Positions 35,506 to 46,865 of a stretch of DNA of 64,000 bases are shown one piece after another. The notes under the pieces were generated by a model. That model did not search any database, was not told the DNA's origin, and saw only the letters and a program-made list of their open reading frames with translations. Source of the DNA: Gemella haemolysans ATCC 10379 (GTDB lineage: Bacteria > Bacillota > Bacilli > Staphylococcales > Gemellaceae). Each line of letters opens with the position of its first letter. The stretch's first letter is position 1. The translations under genes and the position numbers were made by a program. The DNA lies in NCBI RefSeq assembly GCF_000173915.1, contig NZ_ACDZ02000011.1, forward strand, positions 62,001 through 126,000. The letters are read 5' to 3'.

Positions 35506-35672
35506 TATATTGCTATAATATAAAAATAATATGCATTAGAAAAATGATAAAAATAGCTTTGTTATCGCTTTATTTTTGTATTATTATACATTTAATTATA
35601 TTGATTTATGTTATATATTTAACATGGTGAATAATAGGGTCAGTTTATATTATTTGGAAATAATTATTTTGA

Positions 35673-35689
35673 TTTGACTTTTTTTGACT
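35673..35689 (+). promoter_or_regulatory. CtsR operator before groESL
   Basis: TTTGACT-TTT-TTTGACT is the exact reverse form of the CtsR heptad repeat with the 3-nt spacer. It overlaps the -35 element of the groES promoter. No CIRCE (HrcA) inverted repeat is present in this region. Confidence 0.88.
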
Positions 35690-35702
35690 TTTGTTTTATT
35701 AT
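35674..35702 (+). promoter_or_regulatory. Promoter of groESL
   Basis: TTGACT at 35674-35679, a 17-nt spacer and TATTAT at 35697-35702. The CtsR box is superimposed on it. Confidence 0.7.
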
Positions 35703-35755
35703 ATATTTCAGTAGACAAAGAAAAATACAGAAAAAATTTTTAAGAGGTTATTAAT

Positions 35756-37644
<1,889 letters not shown>

Positions 37645-37667
37645 AACTAATAGTTAAAACAAATAAT

Positions 37668-37696
37668 TTGAATAATTGGCTATGATATTATAAAAT
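37668..37696 (+). promoter_or_regulatory. Promoter of trxA
   Basis: TTGAAT at 37668-37673, a 17-nt spacer and TAAAAT at 37691-37696, in the 83-nt gap after groEL. No obvious groEL terminator precedes it, so read-through is possible. Confidence 0.55.
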
Positions 37697-37727
37697 AAAT
37701 TCATAAGTAATAAAGGAGATAGAAACA

Positions 37728-38033
37728 ATGAGAGAAATCACAGATAAAGAATTTTTTGAATTATCAAAAACTGATAGTGTAAAAGTATTTGACTTTTGGG
37801 CACCATGGTGTGGTCCATGTAGAATGTTAGCTCCAGTATTAGAAGAAGTTGCTGGCGAATTTTCAAACATCGAATTCTACAAAGTTAATGTTGATGAAAA
37901 TCAAGAAGCTGCTGGTGAATTTGGAATTATGTCAATTCCTACACTATTAATCATGAAAAATGGTGAAGTACTAGAAGAAAAAACTGGATACCAACCAAAA
38001 GAAGCATTAGTAGAATTACTATCTAAATTCTAA
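37728..38033 (+). CDS. trxA: Thioredoxin
   Basis: A 101-residue dithiol oxidoreductase with the active site WCGPC at residues 27-31 (Cys28 and Cys31) and the cis-Pro loop SIPTLLI. It reduces cytoplasmic disulphides, with thioredoxin reductase as partner. AAGGAGA precedes the ATG. It is a single gene with its own promoter and terminator. Confidence 0.95.
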   Translation: MREITDKEFFELSKTDSVKVFDFWAPWCGPCRMLAPVLEEVAGEFSNIEFYKVNVDENQEAAGEFGIMSIPTLLIMKNGEVLEEKTGYQPKEALVELLSKF

Positions 38034-38043
38034 TAAAAAAATT

Positions 38044-38076
38044 AAGCTACGAAAAATTAATTTCGTAGCTTTTTTT
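38044..38076 (+). terminator. Terminator of trxA
   Basis: AAGCTACGAAA with TTTCGTAGCTT around a short loop, then a T run. Confidence 0.88.
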
Positions 38077-38081
38077 GTAAA

Positions 38082-38120
38082 AAGAAAACAAGAAATAGCT
38101 TGATGTTAAGCTACTTCTTG
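38082..38120 (-). terminator. Terminator of glnRA
   Basis: Minus-strand stem CAAGAAGTAGCTT with AAGCTATTTCTTG (one mismatch), followed on that strand by TTTTC. It lies just past the glnA stop codon. Confidence 0.75.
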
Positions 38121-38131
38121 CTTTTATTTAA

Positions 38132-39469
38132 TTAATAATTTTTTAAATATTGATCAATTTCCCAATCGGTAACTTGAGTTCTGAATGAATCCCACTCGAT
38201 TGATTTTGCTTCTATAAAGTTATAGAAGATGTGATCTCCTAATGCATCTTTCATAATAGGTGAAGTTGATAATTCTTTTAGTGCTGTATATAGTGTTGAA
38301 GGTAATTCATCTATACCGTTTTCTATTCTTTCTTCACGAGTCATAACATAAATATTACTTTTAACTTCAGGCGCTGGAACTAGTTTATTTTCAATTCCAT
38401 CTAAACCTGCCGCTAAGATAGTTGTCATTGCTAAGTATGGATTTGCAGCTGGATCTACTGATCTAACTTCTACACGTGTAGATTTTCCACGAGCAGCTGG
38501 AATACGAACTAGAGGTGAACGATTTGAAGTAGACCATGCAACATAACAAGGTGCTTCATAACCAGGTACTAAACGTTTATATGAGTTAACTGTTGGATTA
38601 CATACAGCTGTGAAGCTACGAGCGTGTTTAAGAACTCCTGCGATGAAGTGTGATGCTACTTCACTTAATCCATTTTCGCTGTTTTCATCATAAAAACTGT
38701 TTTCCCCGTTACTAAACATAGAAACGTTACAGTGCATTCCAGATCCGTTAATACCAAAAATTGGTTTTGGCATGAATGTTGCGTGTAAACCGTGTTTTCT
38801 AGCAATAGTTTTTACAATTAATTTAAATGTTTGAATGTTATCGCAAGCTGAAATTACATCATCGTATTTAAAGTCAATTTCGTGTTGACCTGGAGCAACT
38901 TCGTGATGACTTGCTTCAATATCAAATCCTAGGCGTTCAAGTTCAAGAACGATGTCACGGCGTACGTTTTCTCCCAAATCAACAGGAGCAAGATCGAAAT
39001 AACCACCATTATCATTTAATTCTAAACTTGGTTCACCATTTTCTTTAAGTCTAAATAAGAAAAATTCTGGTTCTGGTCCTAGGTTTAAAGTATCAAAACC
39101 TAATTTTTTCATTCTTTCAAGCGTTCTTTTTAAGTTACCACGTGGATCACCAGCAAAAGGTTTTCCATCTACAGTATAAACGTCACATATGAAACGAGCT
39201 ACTTTACCGTATTCGCTATCCCAAGAAAATACTAAGAATGTGTTTAAATCAGGGTAAAGATACATATCACTTTCTTCGATTCGTACAAAACCTTCAATAG
39301 ATGAACCATCAAACATCATTTTATTATCCAATACTTTTTCAATTTGACTAACAGGTACTTCTACATTTTTGATTGTTCCAGTAATGTCAGTAAATTGTAA
39401 TCGAATATACTTAACGTTTTCATCTTCAATTCTTTTAATTATTTCTTCTCTAGTAATAGTTTTAGCCAT
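38132..39469 (-). CDS. glnA: Glutamine synthetase type I
   Basis: ATP-dependent ammonia assimilation into glutamine. The frame is open further upstream, but the ATG at 39469, preceded by AAGGAGAA, begins the family N-terminus [14 protein letters not shown] and gives 445 residues, like Bacillus GlnA. Present are FDGSSIEGF near residue 60, the metal/ATP blocks EPEFFLF and [12 protein letters not shown], and [13 protein letters not shown]. It lies 46 nt after glnR; feedback-inhibited GlnA is expected to act with GlnR in nitrogen sensing. Confidence 0.96.
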   Translation of the reverse strand: MAKTITREEIIKRIEDENVKYIRLQFTDITGTIKNVEVPVSQIEKVLDNKMMFDGSSIEGFVRIEESDMYLYPDLNTFLVFSWDSEYGKVARFICDVYTVDGKPFAGDPRGNLKRTLERMKKLGFDTLNLGPEPEFFLFRLKENGEPSLELNDNGGYFDLAPVDLGENVRRDIVLELERLGFDIEASHHEVAPGQHEIDFKYDDVISACDNIQTFKLIVKTIARKHGLHATFMPKPIFGINGSGMHCNVSMFSNGENSFYDENSENGLSEVASHFIAGVLKHARSFTAVCNPTVNSYKRLVPGYEAPCYVAWSTSNRSPLVRIPAARGKSTRVEVRSVDPAANPYLAMTTILAAGLDGIENKLVPAPEVKSNIYVMTREERIENGIDELPSTLYTALKELSTSPIMKDALGDHIFYNFIEAKSIEWDSFRTQVTDWEIDQYLKNY

Positions 39470-39515
39470 GTTGTTCTCCTTATTTTGTAGAAAATTATTG
39501 TAAAAAAATCTAACA

Positions 39516-39899
39516 CTAAAATTTATTGTTTTTGTTGTTATAAAATCTAGATAAATCACCACGTCCAATTGAGCGTTCTCTAGGCAAACCATTTGGTCCT
39601 GCGAAAATATCGTTATGGATAATCTGTCTGATTTGAGTTGTTTCAGCAGGTACTTCTTTTTTGTTAATAATTTCATCGATAGCTTTTAGACTAAAGCCTT
39701 TTGTAATTAAGTCTTTAATAGTTAATAATTTATCGATATCATTAAAAGAAAAAAGCCTAGTATTACCTTCAGTACGTTTTGGAGTGAAGAGTTTTTTTTC
39801 TTCATAGTATCTTATTTGTCTTGCAGTAAGTTGAGTAATTTTTGTTACTACACTTATAGAAAAAACTGGAAGATTTTTTTGTAATTCTTTAAACCCCAT
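39516..39899 (-). CDS. glnR: Transcriptional repressor GlnR (MerR family)
   Basis: A 127-residue MerR-type regulator of nitrogen genes. The helix-turn-helix ([23 protein letters not shown]) is near residues 18-40. The C-terminal tail [13 protein letters not shown] is the GlnR feature that contacts feedback-inhibited glutamine synthetase. AGAGGT precedes the ATG. It is upstream of glnA, the standard glnRA operon, and a matching GlnR operator lies before it. Confidence 0.94.
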   Translation of the reverse strand: MGFKELQKNLPVFSISVVTKITQLTARQIRYYEEKKLFTPKRTEGNTRLFSFNDIDKLLTIKDLITKGFSLKAIDEIINKKEVPAETTQIRQIIHNDIFAGPNGLPRERSIGRGDLSRFYNNKNNKF

Positions 39900-39935
39900 A
39901 ATAGTACCTCTCTAATAAGATTTTGTGAAATAAAT

Positions 39936-39964
39936 ATTTTATATCTATATAGATATGATAACAA
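39936..39964 (-). promoter_or_regulatory. Promoter of glnRA
   Basis: Minus-strand TTGTTA (39964-39959), a 17-nt spacer and TAAAAT (39941-39936), about 40 nt before glnR. Confidence 0.5.
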
Positions 39965-39988
39965 AAAAAGTAAATAAAATAAAGTGTA

Positions 39989-40005
39989 TGTTAGAAAACC
40001 TTACA
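39989..40005 (-). promoter_or_regulatory. GlnR operator upstream of glnRA
   Basis: TGTTA-N7-TTACA, an exact fit to the GlnR/TnrA consensus TGTNA-N7-TNACA. It lies about 25 nt upstream of the predicted -35 box. Confidence 0.75.
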
Positions 40006-40131
40006 TCGTAAAATTACGTAAATATAATAAGGGGTTTTAGATATGTTTTTTATAATTATAGAATAAAGTATGTTTAAAATTTTTCAAAATCATGATAAAA
40101 TAAGGTTATATAAAAAAGAAAGGATGATAGT

Positions 40132-40314
40132 ATGGCGATATTCTTATCTGTTATAGTTTTTATTATAACTTTTGTATTACTACTGGGTTCATACATAGTA
40201 TTAGTAGCAAATAATAAAATAAAAAGAAGACGTATGGATAAAGTATTGAAATTGGTGGCTGCATACAGTTTAATTACTGCATTAGTATACTGCTATCAAT
40301 ATTTATACTTATAA
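40132..40314 (+). CDS. Small two-TM membrane protein, hypothetical (60 aa)
   Basis: Two hydrophobic helices (about 4-26 and 40-58) are separated by a short, very basic loop (KIKRRR), which suggests both ends face outward. AAAGGATG precedes the ATG. It lies 44 nt before a MurJ-like flippase gene in the same direction. It resembles the many small uncharacterised membrane proteins of Firmicutes; no function is proposed. Confidence 0.6.
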   Translation: MAIFLSVIVFIITFVLLLGSYIVLVANNKIKRRRMDKVLKLVAAYSLITALVYCYQYLYL

Positions 40315-40358
40315 AAAATATATATTACAATTAAATATTAAGTTTGGATGTGAAAATT

Positions 40359-41975
40359 TTGAAAAAAGATTCCTTGTTTAAAGGGACTGCGATACTTAGT
40401 TTAAGTTTGATTTTAACGAAAATTTTAGGTGCGATATATCTTATTCCTTTTTATCAGATAATTGGTGGAGAGGAGCAAATGGCTTTATTCAATTACGGAT
40501 ATAGTTATTATGCTACGATACTTGAGATATCTGGAGCAGGAACACCTCTTGCAATAGCGAAATTGGTTGCCAAATATAATGCAATAGGAGCATATAGTGT
40601 TAGTAGAAGAATTTATAAACTAGGATCTTGGTTACTAGTAGTAATGGGGATAGTTGGTTTTTGTATCTTATTTTTTGGTTCAGGATTTATATCTGATCAA
40701 ATTCTTATAAGTAATCAACAAAAATTTACTCCACAAGATGGTGCCTTGGTGCTTAAAAGTTTAAGTTTTGGTATTCCATTAGTTTTAGTATCTTCAGGTC
40801 TTAGAGGATTATTCCAAGGGCACGAGATAATGTTGCCTTCAGCACTGAGTCAATTTATTGAACAGGTAGCTCGAATTGCTTTTATGTTAGGTGCAACATA
40901 TTTCATTATGAAGGTACTAGGATATGGAGTAGTTGAAGGGAATGTTAGTGCTACATTTGCAGCTGCAGTTGGAGCTGTTTTTTCTTTAATTACACTTTTC
41001 TTTTTTTATTCTAAAAATAGACGAAGTTTAGATTTTAATATAGAAGATGATGAAGTACAACTTGACATTTCAACATCAGCATTAGTGAAGGAATTCTTCT
41101 CAGTTTCTATACCATTTATATTTATAGTAGGTCTATTTCCAATTCTAAATATTATAGACCAACATAATTTTATTCATGGGATGACAGAAATAGGGAAAGC
41201 GGATATTGTAGATGGAAGATTCTCAGCATTACAGCTTGTTAATAAAGTAGTAATGATTGCAGTTGCTATTGCTCCAGCGTTTTCTAGTACATTTTTACCT
41301 TCTATTACTAGATTGTTTGCCCAAGGTGATAGAATCACTGTTAGTAGTCAAATTAATAAAGTTATTTTGTCATTAATGATGATTGTACTTCCAGCTCTAG
41401 TTGGAATGTATGTTCTTGCTGATCCAATTTATTCTGCTTTTTATAGTAGAAGTTTAGAAAATGCTGATTTACTAAGATTTTATTTACCTCTAGCAGTGCT
41501 ATATTCTATTTATAGTTTAACAAGTATAATTATGCAAGCTGTAAATAAGCAACTATTAAATCTTGCAGCGATTATAGTGGGGTTAGTAGTTAAGTACGTA
41601 ACTATTACTCCATTTGTTATGAAATTTGAGACGAATGGTGTAATTTTATCTTCAATCACAACTTACCTTGTGATGATTAGTATAAACTTAGTTATTATAA
41701 ATACAGCGGTTAGACTTAAAATTTTTGAGTTCCTATCTAGATTTTTAATAATCTTAAGTAGTTGCTTTATCATGTTTATCACTGTTGCAGCTATTTATGA
41801 ATCGATATTATCTAATTTTGTTATTGAATCAAAAATTTCAAGTATGATACTAATTATGATTTGTGCAATCTTTGGTATTGTTATCTATTTCTTCAGTATA
41901 ACTATGATGAAATTCGATGAATATTTATTTGGAAGAAAGATTAAAATTTCATCTTTAAGAAGATTAAGGAGATAA
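40359..41975 (+). CDS. MurJ/YtgP-type lipid-linked oligosaccharide flippase
   Basis: A membrane protein of about 538 residues with about 14 TM helices of the MOP superfamily (SpoVB/YtgP group). The N-terminal KGTAILSLSLILTKILGAIYLIPFY is characteristic. Homologues flip lipid II or other undecaprenyl-linked sugars. An in-frame TTG at 40344 exists, but GGATGTG at 40346-40352 is better placed for the TTG at 40359. rsuA follows after 5 nt, the same neighbour as for ytgP-like genes in many cocci. Lipid II flippase is likely but not certain. Confidence 0.82.
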   Translation: MKKDSLFKGTAILSLSLILTKILGAIYLIPFYQIIGGEEQMALFNYGYSYYATILEISGAGTPLAIAKLVAKYNAIGAYSVSRRIYKLGSWLLVVMGIVGFCILFFGSGFISDQILISNQQKFTPQDGALVLKSLSFGIPLVLVSSGLRGLFQGHEIMLPSALSQFIEQVARIAFMLGATYFIMKVLGYGVVEGNVSATFAAAVGAVFSLITLFFFYSKNRRSLDFNIEDDEVQLDISTSALVKEFFSVSIPFIFIVGLFPILNIIDQHNFIHGMTEIGKADIVDGRFSALQLVNKVVMIAVAIAPAFSSTFLPSITRLFAQGDRITVSSQINKVILSLMMIVLPALVGMYVLADPIYSAFYSRSLENADLLRFYLPLAVLYSIYSLTSIIMQAVNKQLLNLAAIIVGLVVKYVTITPFVMKFETNGVILSSITTYLVMISINLVIINTAVRLKIFEFLSRFLIILSSCFIMFITVAAIYESILSNFVIESKISSMILIMICAIFGIVIYFFSITMMKFDEYLFGRKIKISSLRRLRR

Positions 41976-41980
41976 GAATA

Positions 41981-42688
41981 GTGAGGCTAGATAAATTTAT
42001 TAGTACAACTACGACATTAAGTAGAGCAGAAGCGAAAAAAGTTATTAAAAAGGGGATATTAATTAACGACAAATTAATAAAGAGTCCTGATTATAAGGTT
42101 GATGAGATTAATGATCAGGTAATTTTAGATGGAAAAAGGTTGGTTTATCAAAAATATGTCTATATTATGATGAACAAGCCGCAAGATACGATATCTGCAA
42201 CAGAAGATGCGATTGAAAAAACAGTTGTGGATATTTTAAAAGAAGAAGATCGCATTCACAAAGTATTTCCAGTCGGTAGACTTGATAAGGATACTGAAGG
42301 ACTTATGTTGCTGACGAATGATGGAGAGTTAGCTCATAGATTGATATCTCCCAAAAAAGATGTAGTAAAAAAATACTATGTTGAGGTAAGTGGAGAATTG
42401 AAAGAGGAGCATCTTCCAATTATTGAAGCTGGTGTAACACTAGAAGATGGATATAAATGTAAGGCTGCTAAATTAGAAATACTAGAAAGCAACGAGGATG
42501 AGAGTAAAGCAAATATATACATAACTGAAGGGAAATTTCATCAAGTGAAAAGAATGATGAAATCACTAGGGACAACAGTAACATATTTAAAGAGATTATC
42601 TATTGGTAGTTTAAAATTAGATGAGAATCTAAAATTAGGTGATTATAGATATTTAACAGAAGAGGAACTAAATAAATTAAATAAATAA
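41981..42688 (+). CDS. rsuA: 16S rRNA pseudouridine(516) synthase
   Basis: A 235-residue RsuA-family enzyme. An N-terminal S4 RNA-binding domain (MRLDKFISTTTTLSRAEAKK) precedes the catalytic motif GRLDKDTEGL, with the nucleophilic Asp102. It isomerises one uridine in 16S rRNA; the RsuA rather than RluB assignment rests on length and on the Firmicute neighbours. The start is GTG at 41981 with AAGGAGA upstream. It is probably co-transcribed with the flippase gene and pepV. Confidence 0.88.
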   Translation: MRLDKFISTTTTLSRAEAKKVIKKGILINDKLIKSPDYKVDEINDQVILDGKRLVYQKYVYIMMNKPQDTISATEDAIEKTVVDILKEEDRIHKVFPVGRLDKDTEGLMLLTNDGELAHRLISPKKDVVKKYYVEVSGELKEEHLPIIEAGVTLEDGYKCKAAKLEILESNEDESKANIYITEGKFHQVKRMMKSLGTTVTYLKRLSIGSLKLDENLKLGDYRYLTEEELNKLNK

Positions 42689-42702
42689 CGGAGGGATATA
42701 TA

Positions 42703-44100
42703 ATGAGTATCGATTTTAAAAAAGAGGTTCTTAATCATAAGGAGGACTTACTTAAAGATTTATTTGAGTTATTGAGTGTACGTTCAATTTTAGGAACAGA
42801 TATAACTGAGGAAACTCCATTTGGAAGCGGACCAAGAGAAGCATTAGACCTAATTTTATCTTTTGGTGAACGTGATGGTTACAAGACTAAATTAGTAGAA
42901 AATAAAGCTGGACATATTGAAGTAGGGCAAGGTGAAGAATTATTTGGTATTCTTGGTCACGTTGATGTGGTACCTGTAGTAGAAGCAGACTGGACTAGTC
43001 ATCCATTTAAACCAGAAATAAGAGATGGTAAAATATTTGCTCGTGGGTCATTAGATGACAAAGGGCCTACAATGGCAGCTTATTACGCGGTTAAGTTATT
43101 GGATAAACTTGGTGTAAAATGGAATAAACGTGTAAGAGTTATTATTGGAAGTGATGAAGAAACTGGATTTAGATGTGTTGAAGCGTACTTTAAACACGAA
43201 GAACAACCAGCATCTGGATTTACACCAGATGCAATGTTCCCATTAGTGTATGCTGAAAAAGCAAGAGCAACTTTCGATCACAAATTGAAATTTGTGGTAG
43301 AAGATGGCAACTATAATTATAAACTTGTTAAATTTAATGGTGGTCAAGTTTTAAATATGGTTATTGCCAGTGCAAAAGCTGAATTAGTTGGTGAAGTATC
43401 AGATATTAAAGAAAAATTTGAAAACTTCTTAGTACTAGAAAAACTAGATGGTGAAGTTACTGTTGAAGATACAATTAAACTTACACTTAAAGGAAAAGCA
43501 GCACACGGATCAACACCACAATATGGAGTTAATGGTGCAACAAAATTAGCAGAATTTTTAAGTACATTAGGACTAGATAATAATGGTAAAAACTTTGTAG
43601 ATTATATAGTAGAAAAACTTGCTAATGATCCATTCGGCGAAAAATTAGGAATTGATTATTCTGATAATGAAATGGGAGAAGCTACATATAACTATGGTAT
43701 TATAGATTATGATTTATTGAAAAAGGTTGGTATTGTTTCAACGGATTGTCGTCATCCTATGAAGTTTGATTTAGTAGCTAGATTGAATGGAGTTAAGGTA
43801 GATAATATTGATATTGAAGTTACAAGTACTAAAGAAGCGCATTATGTACCGAAAGATGATGAATTAGTAACTACGTTAATGGATGTTTATAGAAAACATA
43901 CAGGGGATACTAAAAATGATGCGTTTGTATTAGGTGGAGGAACATATGCACGTTGCCTTAAAAAAGGTGTTGCATTTGGATTACTTTTCCCTGATAAAGA
44001 AGATACTATGCATCAAGCAAATGAATATTTAGAAGTAGAAGATTTATTATTAGCTACTGCAATTTATGCAGAAGGAATTTACAAACTTTGTTGTGAATAA
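42703..44100 (+). CDS. pepV: Dipeptidase PepV (M20 family)
   Basis: Dizinc dipeptidase of 465 residues. Metal-binding and catalytic motifs are GHVDVVP (His86, catalytic Asp88), GSLDDKGP (bridging Asp118) and GSDEETGF (Glu152, Glu153), almost the same numbering as the Lactobacillus enzyme. The late GGTYARC and HQANEYLEVEDLL carry the last ligand His. It is cytoplasmic and releases amino acids from imported peptides. ACGGAGGG precedes the ATG. Confidence 0.94.
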   Translation: MSIDFKKEVLNHKEDLLKDLFELLSVRSILGTDITEETPFGSGPREALDLILSFGERDGYKTKLVENKAGHIEVGQGEELFGILGHVDVVPVVEADWTSHPFKPEIRDGKIFARGSLDDKGPTMAAYYAVKLLDKLGVKWNKRVRVIIGSDEETGFRCVEAYFKHEEQPASGFTPDAMFPLVYAEKARATFDHKLKFVVEDGNYNYKLVKFNGGQVLNMVIASAKAELVGEVSDIKEKFENFLVLEKLDGEVTVEDTIKLTLKGKAAHGSTPQYGVNGATKLAEFLSTLGLDNNGKNFVDYIVEKLANDPFGEKLGIDYSDNEMGEATYNYGIIDYDLLKKVGIVSTDCRHPMKFDLVARLNGVKVDNIDIEVTSTKEAHYVPKDDELVTTLMDVYRKHTGDTKNDAFVLGGGTYARCLKKGVAFGLLFPDKEDTMHQANEYLEVEDLLLATAIYAEGIYKLCCE

Positions 44101-44163
44101 TAAATTTTATAAAAATATTTATTTGATATAATGTTTATTTTGTAAAAAATAAGATAATAAGCA

Positions 44164-44224
44164 ATCTCGAAGATATTAATTCTAATTTTTGTATATATAA
44201 ATTATAATATCTTTGAGATTTTTA
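44164..44224 (+). terminator. Terminator of the flippase-rsuA-pepV unit
   Basis: ATCTCGAAGATATTA pairs with TAATATCTTTGAGAT across a 28-nt AT-rich loop, followed by TTTTTAATTTT. Confidence 0.75.
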
Positions 44225-44329
44225 ATTTTAGTAAAAAAATAGTATCTTGAAAAAAAAGGTTAAAGAATGTAAAATATATAGTGCATTATAATTTTTAAAA
44301 AGAGATTGAAGAAAGGAGCAGTATAAAAT

Positions 44330-45106
44330 ATGTCTAAAGAATATTATCAGATGGGCTGGACTTTAGATGATACATATAACGAAGATTATTTTTGTTCGAG
44401 AGATAATCAACGTTACTTTATAAAAAAAAATACTACTCCGATGATAGCAACTCTTTCTGCAGAAGGTATTGTACCTAGATTAAGATGGACTAAGCGAATT
44501 AGTAATGGAGATGTATTAATCGCACAAGATTTTGAAAATGGTAGAACGTTAAATACGGAAGATATGACGGACAAACGTATACCTGAAATTTTGAAAAAAG
44601 TGCATGGATCATCAAAATTAAAAAGAATTATGAAAGCTCAAGGTTATGCTGAAGAAACAGCAGCTAGATCGCTTTGTAATTTAAAATCAATTATTGCTGA
44701 TGACCTTAGAAAAAATAATAATATTATCGATGCATTAAATTATTTAGAAAAGTGTTTACCAGATGACGATGTAGAATATACACCTTGTCACACGGATTTA
44801 CATAAAGATAACTGGTTACTTTCAGATCAAGGTAAGTTATTTTTAGTAGATTGGGAACACTCTATACTTTGTGACCCTGCTATTGATATTTCATTTGTAT
44901 TATATCGATATATTCCACAAAATGAATGGAATGAATGGTTAAAAATTTATGGGCAAGAACCGACAATAAAGTATAGAAATAGACTAAAATGGTATATAAC
45001 TTTACAATCTGTCATAATGATAGTTTGGTATCATGAGAAGAAACAATTATCAGAAATGAACTCGTGGTTAGTCTTTTTAAATAGTATTTTTAACGATTTT
45101 ATATAA
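44330..45106 (+). CDS. ccrZ: CcrZ/YtmP-type choline kinase-like phosphotransferase
   Basis: A 258-residue protein of the aminoglycoside/choline kinase fold. Catalytic loop CHTDLHKDNW and metal-binding LVDWEHS are clear, as is the family N-terminal block RYFIKKNTTP. The pneumococcal homologue CcrZ couples cell division with DNA replication through DnaA; the kinase is thought to act on a small nucleoside-type substrate. In streptococci trmB follows, but here an HAD phosphatase does. AAAGGAGCAG precedes the ATG. Confidence 0.8.
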   Translation: MSKEYYQMGWTLDDTYNEDYFCSRDNQRYFIKKNTTPMIATLSAEGIVPRLRWTKRISNGDVLIAQDFENGRTLNTEDMTDKRIPEILKKVHGSSKLKRIMKAQGYAEETAARSLCNLKSIIADDLRKNNNIIDALNYLEKCLPDDDVEYTPCHTDLHKDNWLLSDQGKLFLVDWEHSILCDPAIDISFVLYRYIPQNEWNEWLKIYGQEPTIKYRNRLKWYITLQSVIMIVWYHEKKQLSEMNSWLVFLNSIFNDFI

Positions 45107-45140
45107 GCATTAAGTAGGAAAATCCTAATTAATGCTTTTA
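45105..45140 (+). terminator. Terminator of the ccrZ-like gene
   Basis: AGCATTAAGTAGGA pairs with TCCTAATTAATGCT (small bulge), followed by a T-rich tail. It overlaps the stop codon region. Confidence 0.75.
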
Positions 45141-45247
45141 TTTTTTTTATAATCGGTGTAAAATAGAAATAGTTGCGTAATTTATTCTTATAATAAGAAG
45201 CTAATATTTGAATAGATTATGATAAATGAAATTAATGGAGAGATGTA

Positions 45248-46015
45248 ATGAGTGTAAAACAATATAAATTATATCTAATAGACTTAGATGGTACTATTTA
45301 TAATGGTGATAAAAAGATAAAATATGCAAAGGAGTTTGTTGATTATCTAAATACAAATAACATCGACTATTTGTTTTTAACTAATAATTCAACTAGACAA
45401 CCTAAAGAGGTTGCTGAACACTTAAAAAATTTTGATATAGACACATCAGAAGAGCACGTATTTACATCAAGTGATGCTACTAAAATTTATCTTAAAGGTA
45501 AGGGATATAAAAATTTATATGTAATAGGTGAAAGTGGCTTGAAAAACACTTTAAGTTCATTTAACCAAAAAGAAAATGAAGATTGTGTTGACGCAGTTGT
45601 AGTAGGTCTTGATAGAAAACTTTCATATGATAAACTTGCTATTGCGACTAGAGCTATATTAAAAGGAGCAGAACTTATCGGAACTAATCCAGACACGTTA
45701 TTACCAACAGCTAATGGATTTATGCCAAGTAACGGAGGGCAAGTTAAGTATCTAGAATATGCTACTTCTACACCAGCCACTTTCATAGGAAAACCAAGTA
45801 AAATCATCATGGAAAGTGCTATAAATCTATTTAGTTATAGTAAAGATGAAATTGTAATGATTGGGGATAACTATGATACAGATATTATGGCTGGTATCAA
45901 TGGTGGAATAGATACAATTCATGTTCAAACAGGTGTCACAAGTGTAGAAGATTTAGAAAGTAAAGCTCATAAACCGACTTATTCTATTAAAAATTTATTC
46001 GAACTAGTTAAATAA
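45248..46015 (+). CDS. HAD-IIA family sugar/nucleotide phosphatase (NagD-like)
   Basis: A 255-residue HAD hydrolase. Motif I DLDGT carries Asp12 and Asp14, motif II is LTNNS, and motif IV is MIGDNYDTDI. The cap between motifs II and III is the C2b type of NagD/AraL/YutF. Substrates in the family are small sugar or nucleoside phosphates. TGGAGAG precedes the ATG. map follows 11 nt downstream, so the two are probably co-transcribed. Confidence 0.88.
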   Translation: MSVKQYKLYLIDLDGTIYNGDKKIKYAKEFVDYLNTNNIDYLFLTNNSTRQPKEVAEHLKNFDIDTSEEHVFTSSDATKIYLKGKGYKNLYVIGESGLKNTLSSFNQKENEDCVDAVVVGLDRKLSYDKLAIATRAILKGAELIGTNPDTLLPTANGFMPSNGGQVKYLEYATSTPATFIGKPSKIIMESAINLFSYSKDEIVMIGDNYDTDIMAGINGGIDTIHVQTGVTSVEDLESKAHKPTYSIKNLFELVK

Positions 46016-46026
46016 AAGGAGAACTC

Positions 46027-46788
46027 ATGATTATTAAAACAGAAGAACAATTACAAAAAATGAAAGAAATAGGTTTCATCTGTGCTACTATTCGCGATGA
46101 AATGGTGAAAAAAGCAGTGCCTGGTGTTTCAACAAAAGAATTAGATAATATTGCTAAAGAATTATTCGAAAAATATGGAGCGAAATCTGCTCCAATTACT
46201 GAGTATGATTTTCCAGGATATACATGTATTTCATTAAATTATCAAGCAGCACATGGAATACCTTCTAGTACAAAAATATTAAAAGATGGAGATCTCCTTA
46301 ATATTGATGTATCAGGTTGTAAAGATGGATTTTATGCTGATACAGGTATTTCTTTTGTTGTTGGTAAGGTAGATGATCCAATGAAAGAAAAAGTATGTGA
46401 AGTTGCTAAGGAAGCTTTTTACGAAGGAATAAAACATGCTATAGCAGGAAGAAAAATAAACCAAATTGGTAAACATGTACATAAAAAAATAAAAGAACAT
46501 AAGTTAGAAGTAATTGAAAACTTAACTGGTCATGGAATTGGAACTTCATTACACCAAGAACCACAACATGTGTTCAATTATTTTGATCCATGGGATAATC
46601 TAATCTTAAAAGATGGTATGTGTTTAGCTGTTGAACCATTCGTCTCAACAAAGGCTAAAACTGTAGGAAACTCAGATAGAGATGAATGGGAATTAGTAGC
46701 GAATGATGGTTCATATATTGCTCAATATGAACATACGATTGTTGTTAGAGAGAATGCTGAACCATTAATTTTGACTAAAATTGATTAA
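46027..46788 (+). CDS. map: Methionine aminopeptidase type I
   Basis: Removes the N-terminal Met from new proteins. The 253-residue enzyme has the pita-bread metal ligands: Asp94 (NIDVSG), Asp105 (YADTG), His in GHGIG, Glu in VEPF and the late Glu of QYEHTIV. His76 lies in AAHGIP. The preceding stretch NYQAAHGIP differs from the usual VNE-xxx-HGIP, so the substrate pocket is slightly atypical. AAGGAGA precedes the ATG. Confidence 0.93.
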   Translation: MIIKTEEQLQKMKEIGFICATIRDEMVKKAVPGVSTKELDNIAKELFEKYGAKSAPITEYDFPGYTCISLNYQAAHGIPSSTKILKDGDLLNIDVSGCKDGFYADTGISFVVGKVDDPMKEKVCEVAKEAFYEGIKHAIAGRKINQIGKHVHKKIKEHKLEVIENLTGHGIGTSLHQEPQHVFNYFDPWDNLILKDGMCLAVEPFVSTKAKTVGNSDRDEWELVANDGSYIAQYEHTIVVRENAEPLILTKID

Positions 46789-46865
46789 TTTTTAATGGAA
46801 AAAGTTGACAAGTTAATAAAAATGTTTTAAGATACTACTTATTATAAAATTATGGAGAGAAGTAA

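Noticed and set aside
35418-35755. CIRCE element before groESL
   Set aside because: The TTAGCACTC/GAGTGCTAA repeat is absent; only the CtsR box is found.
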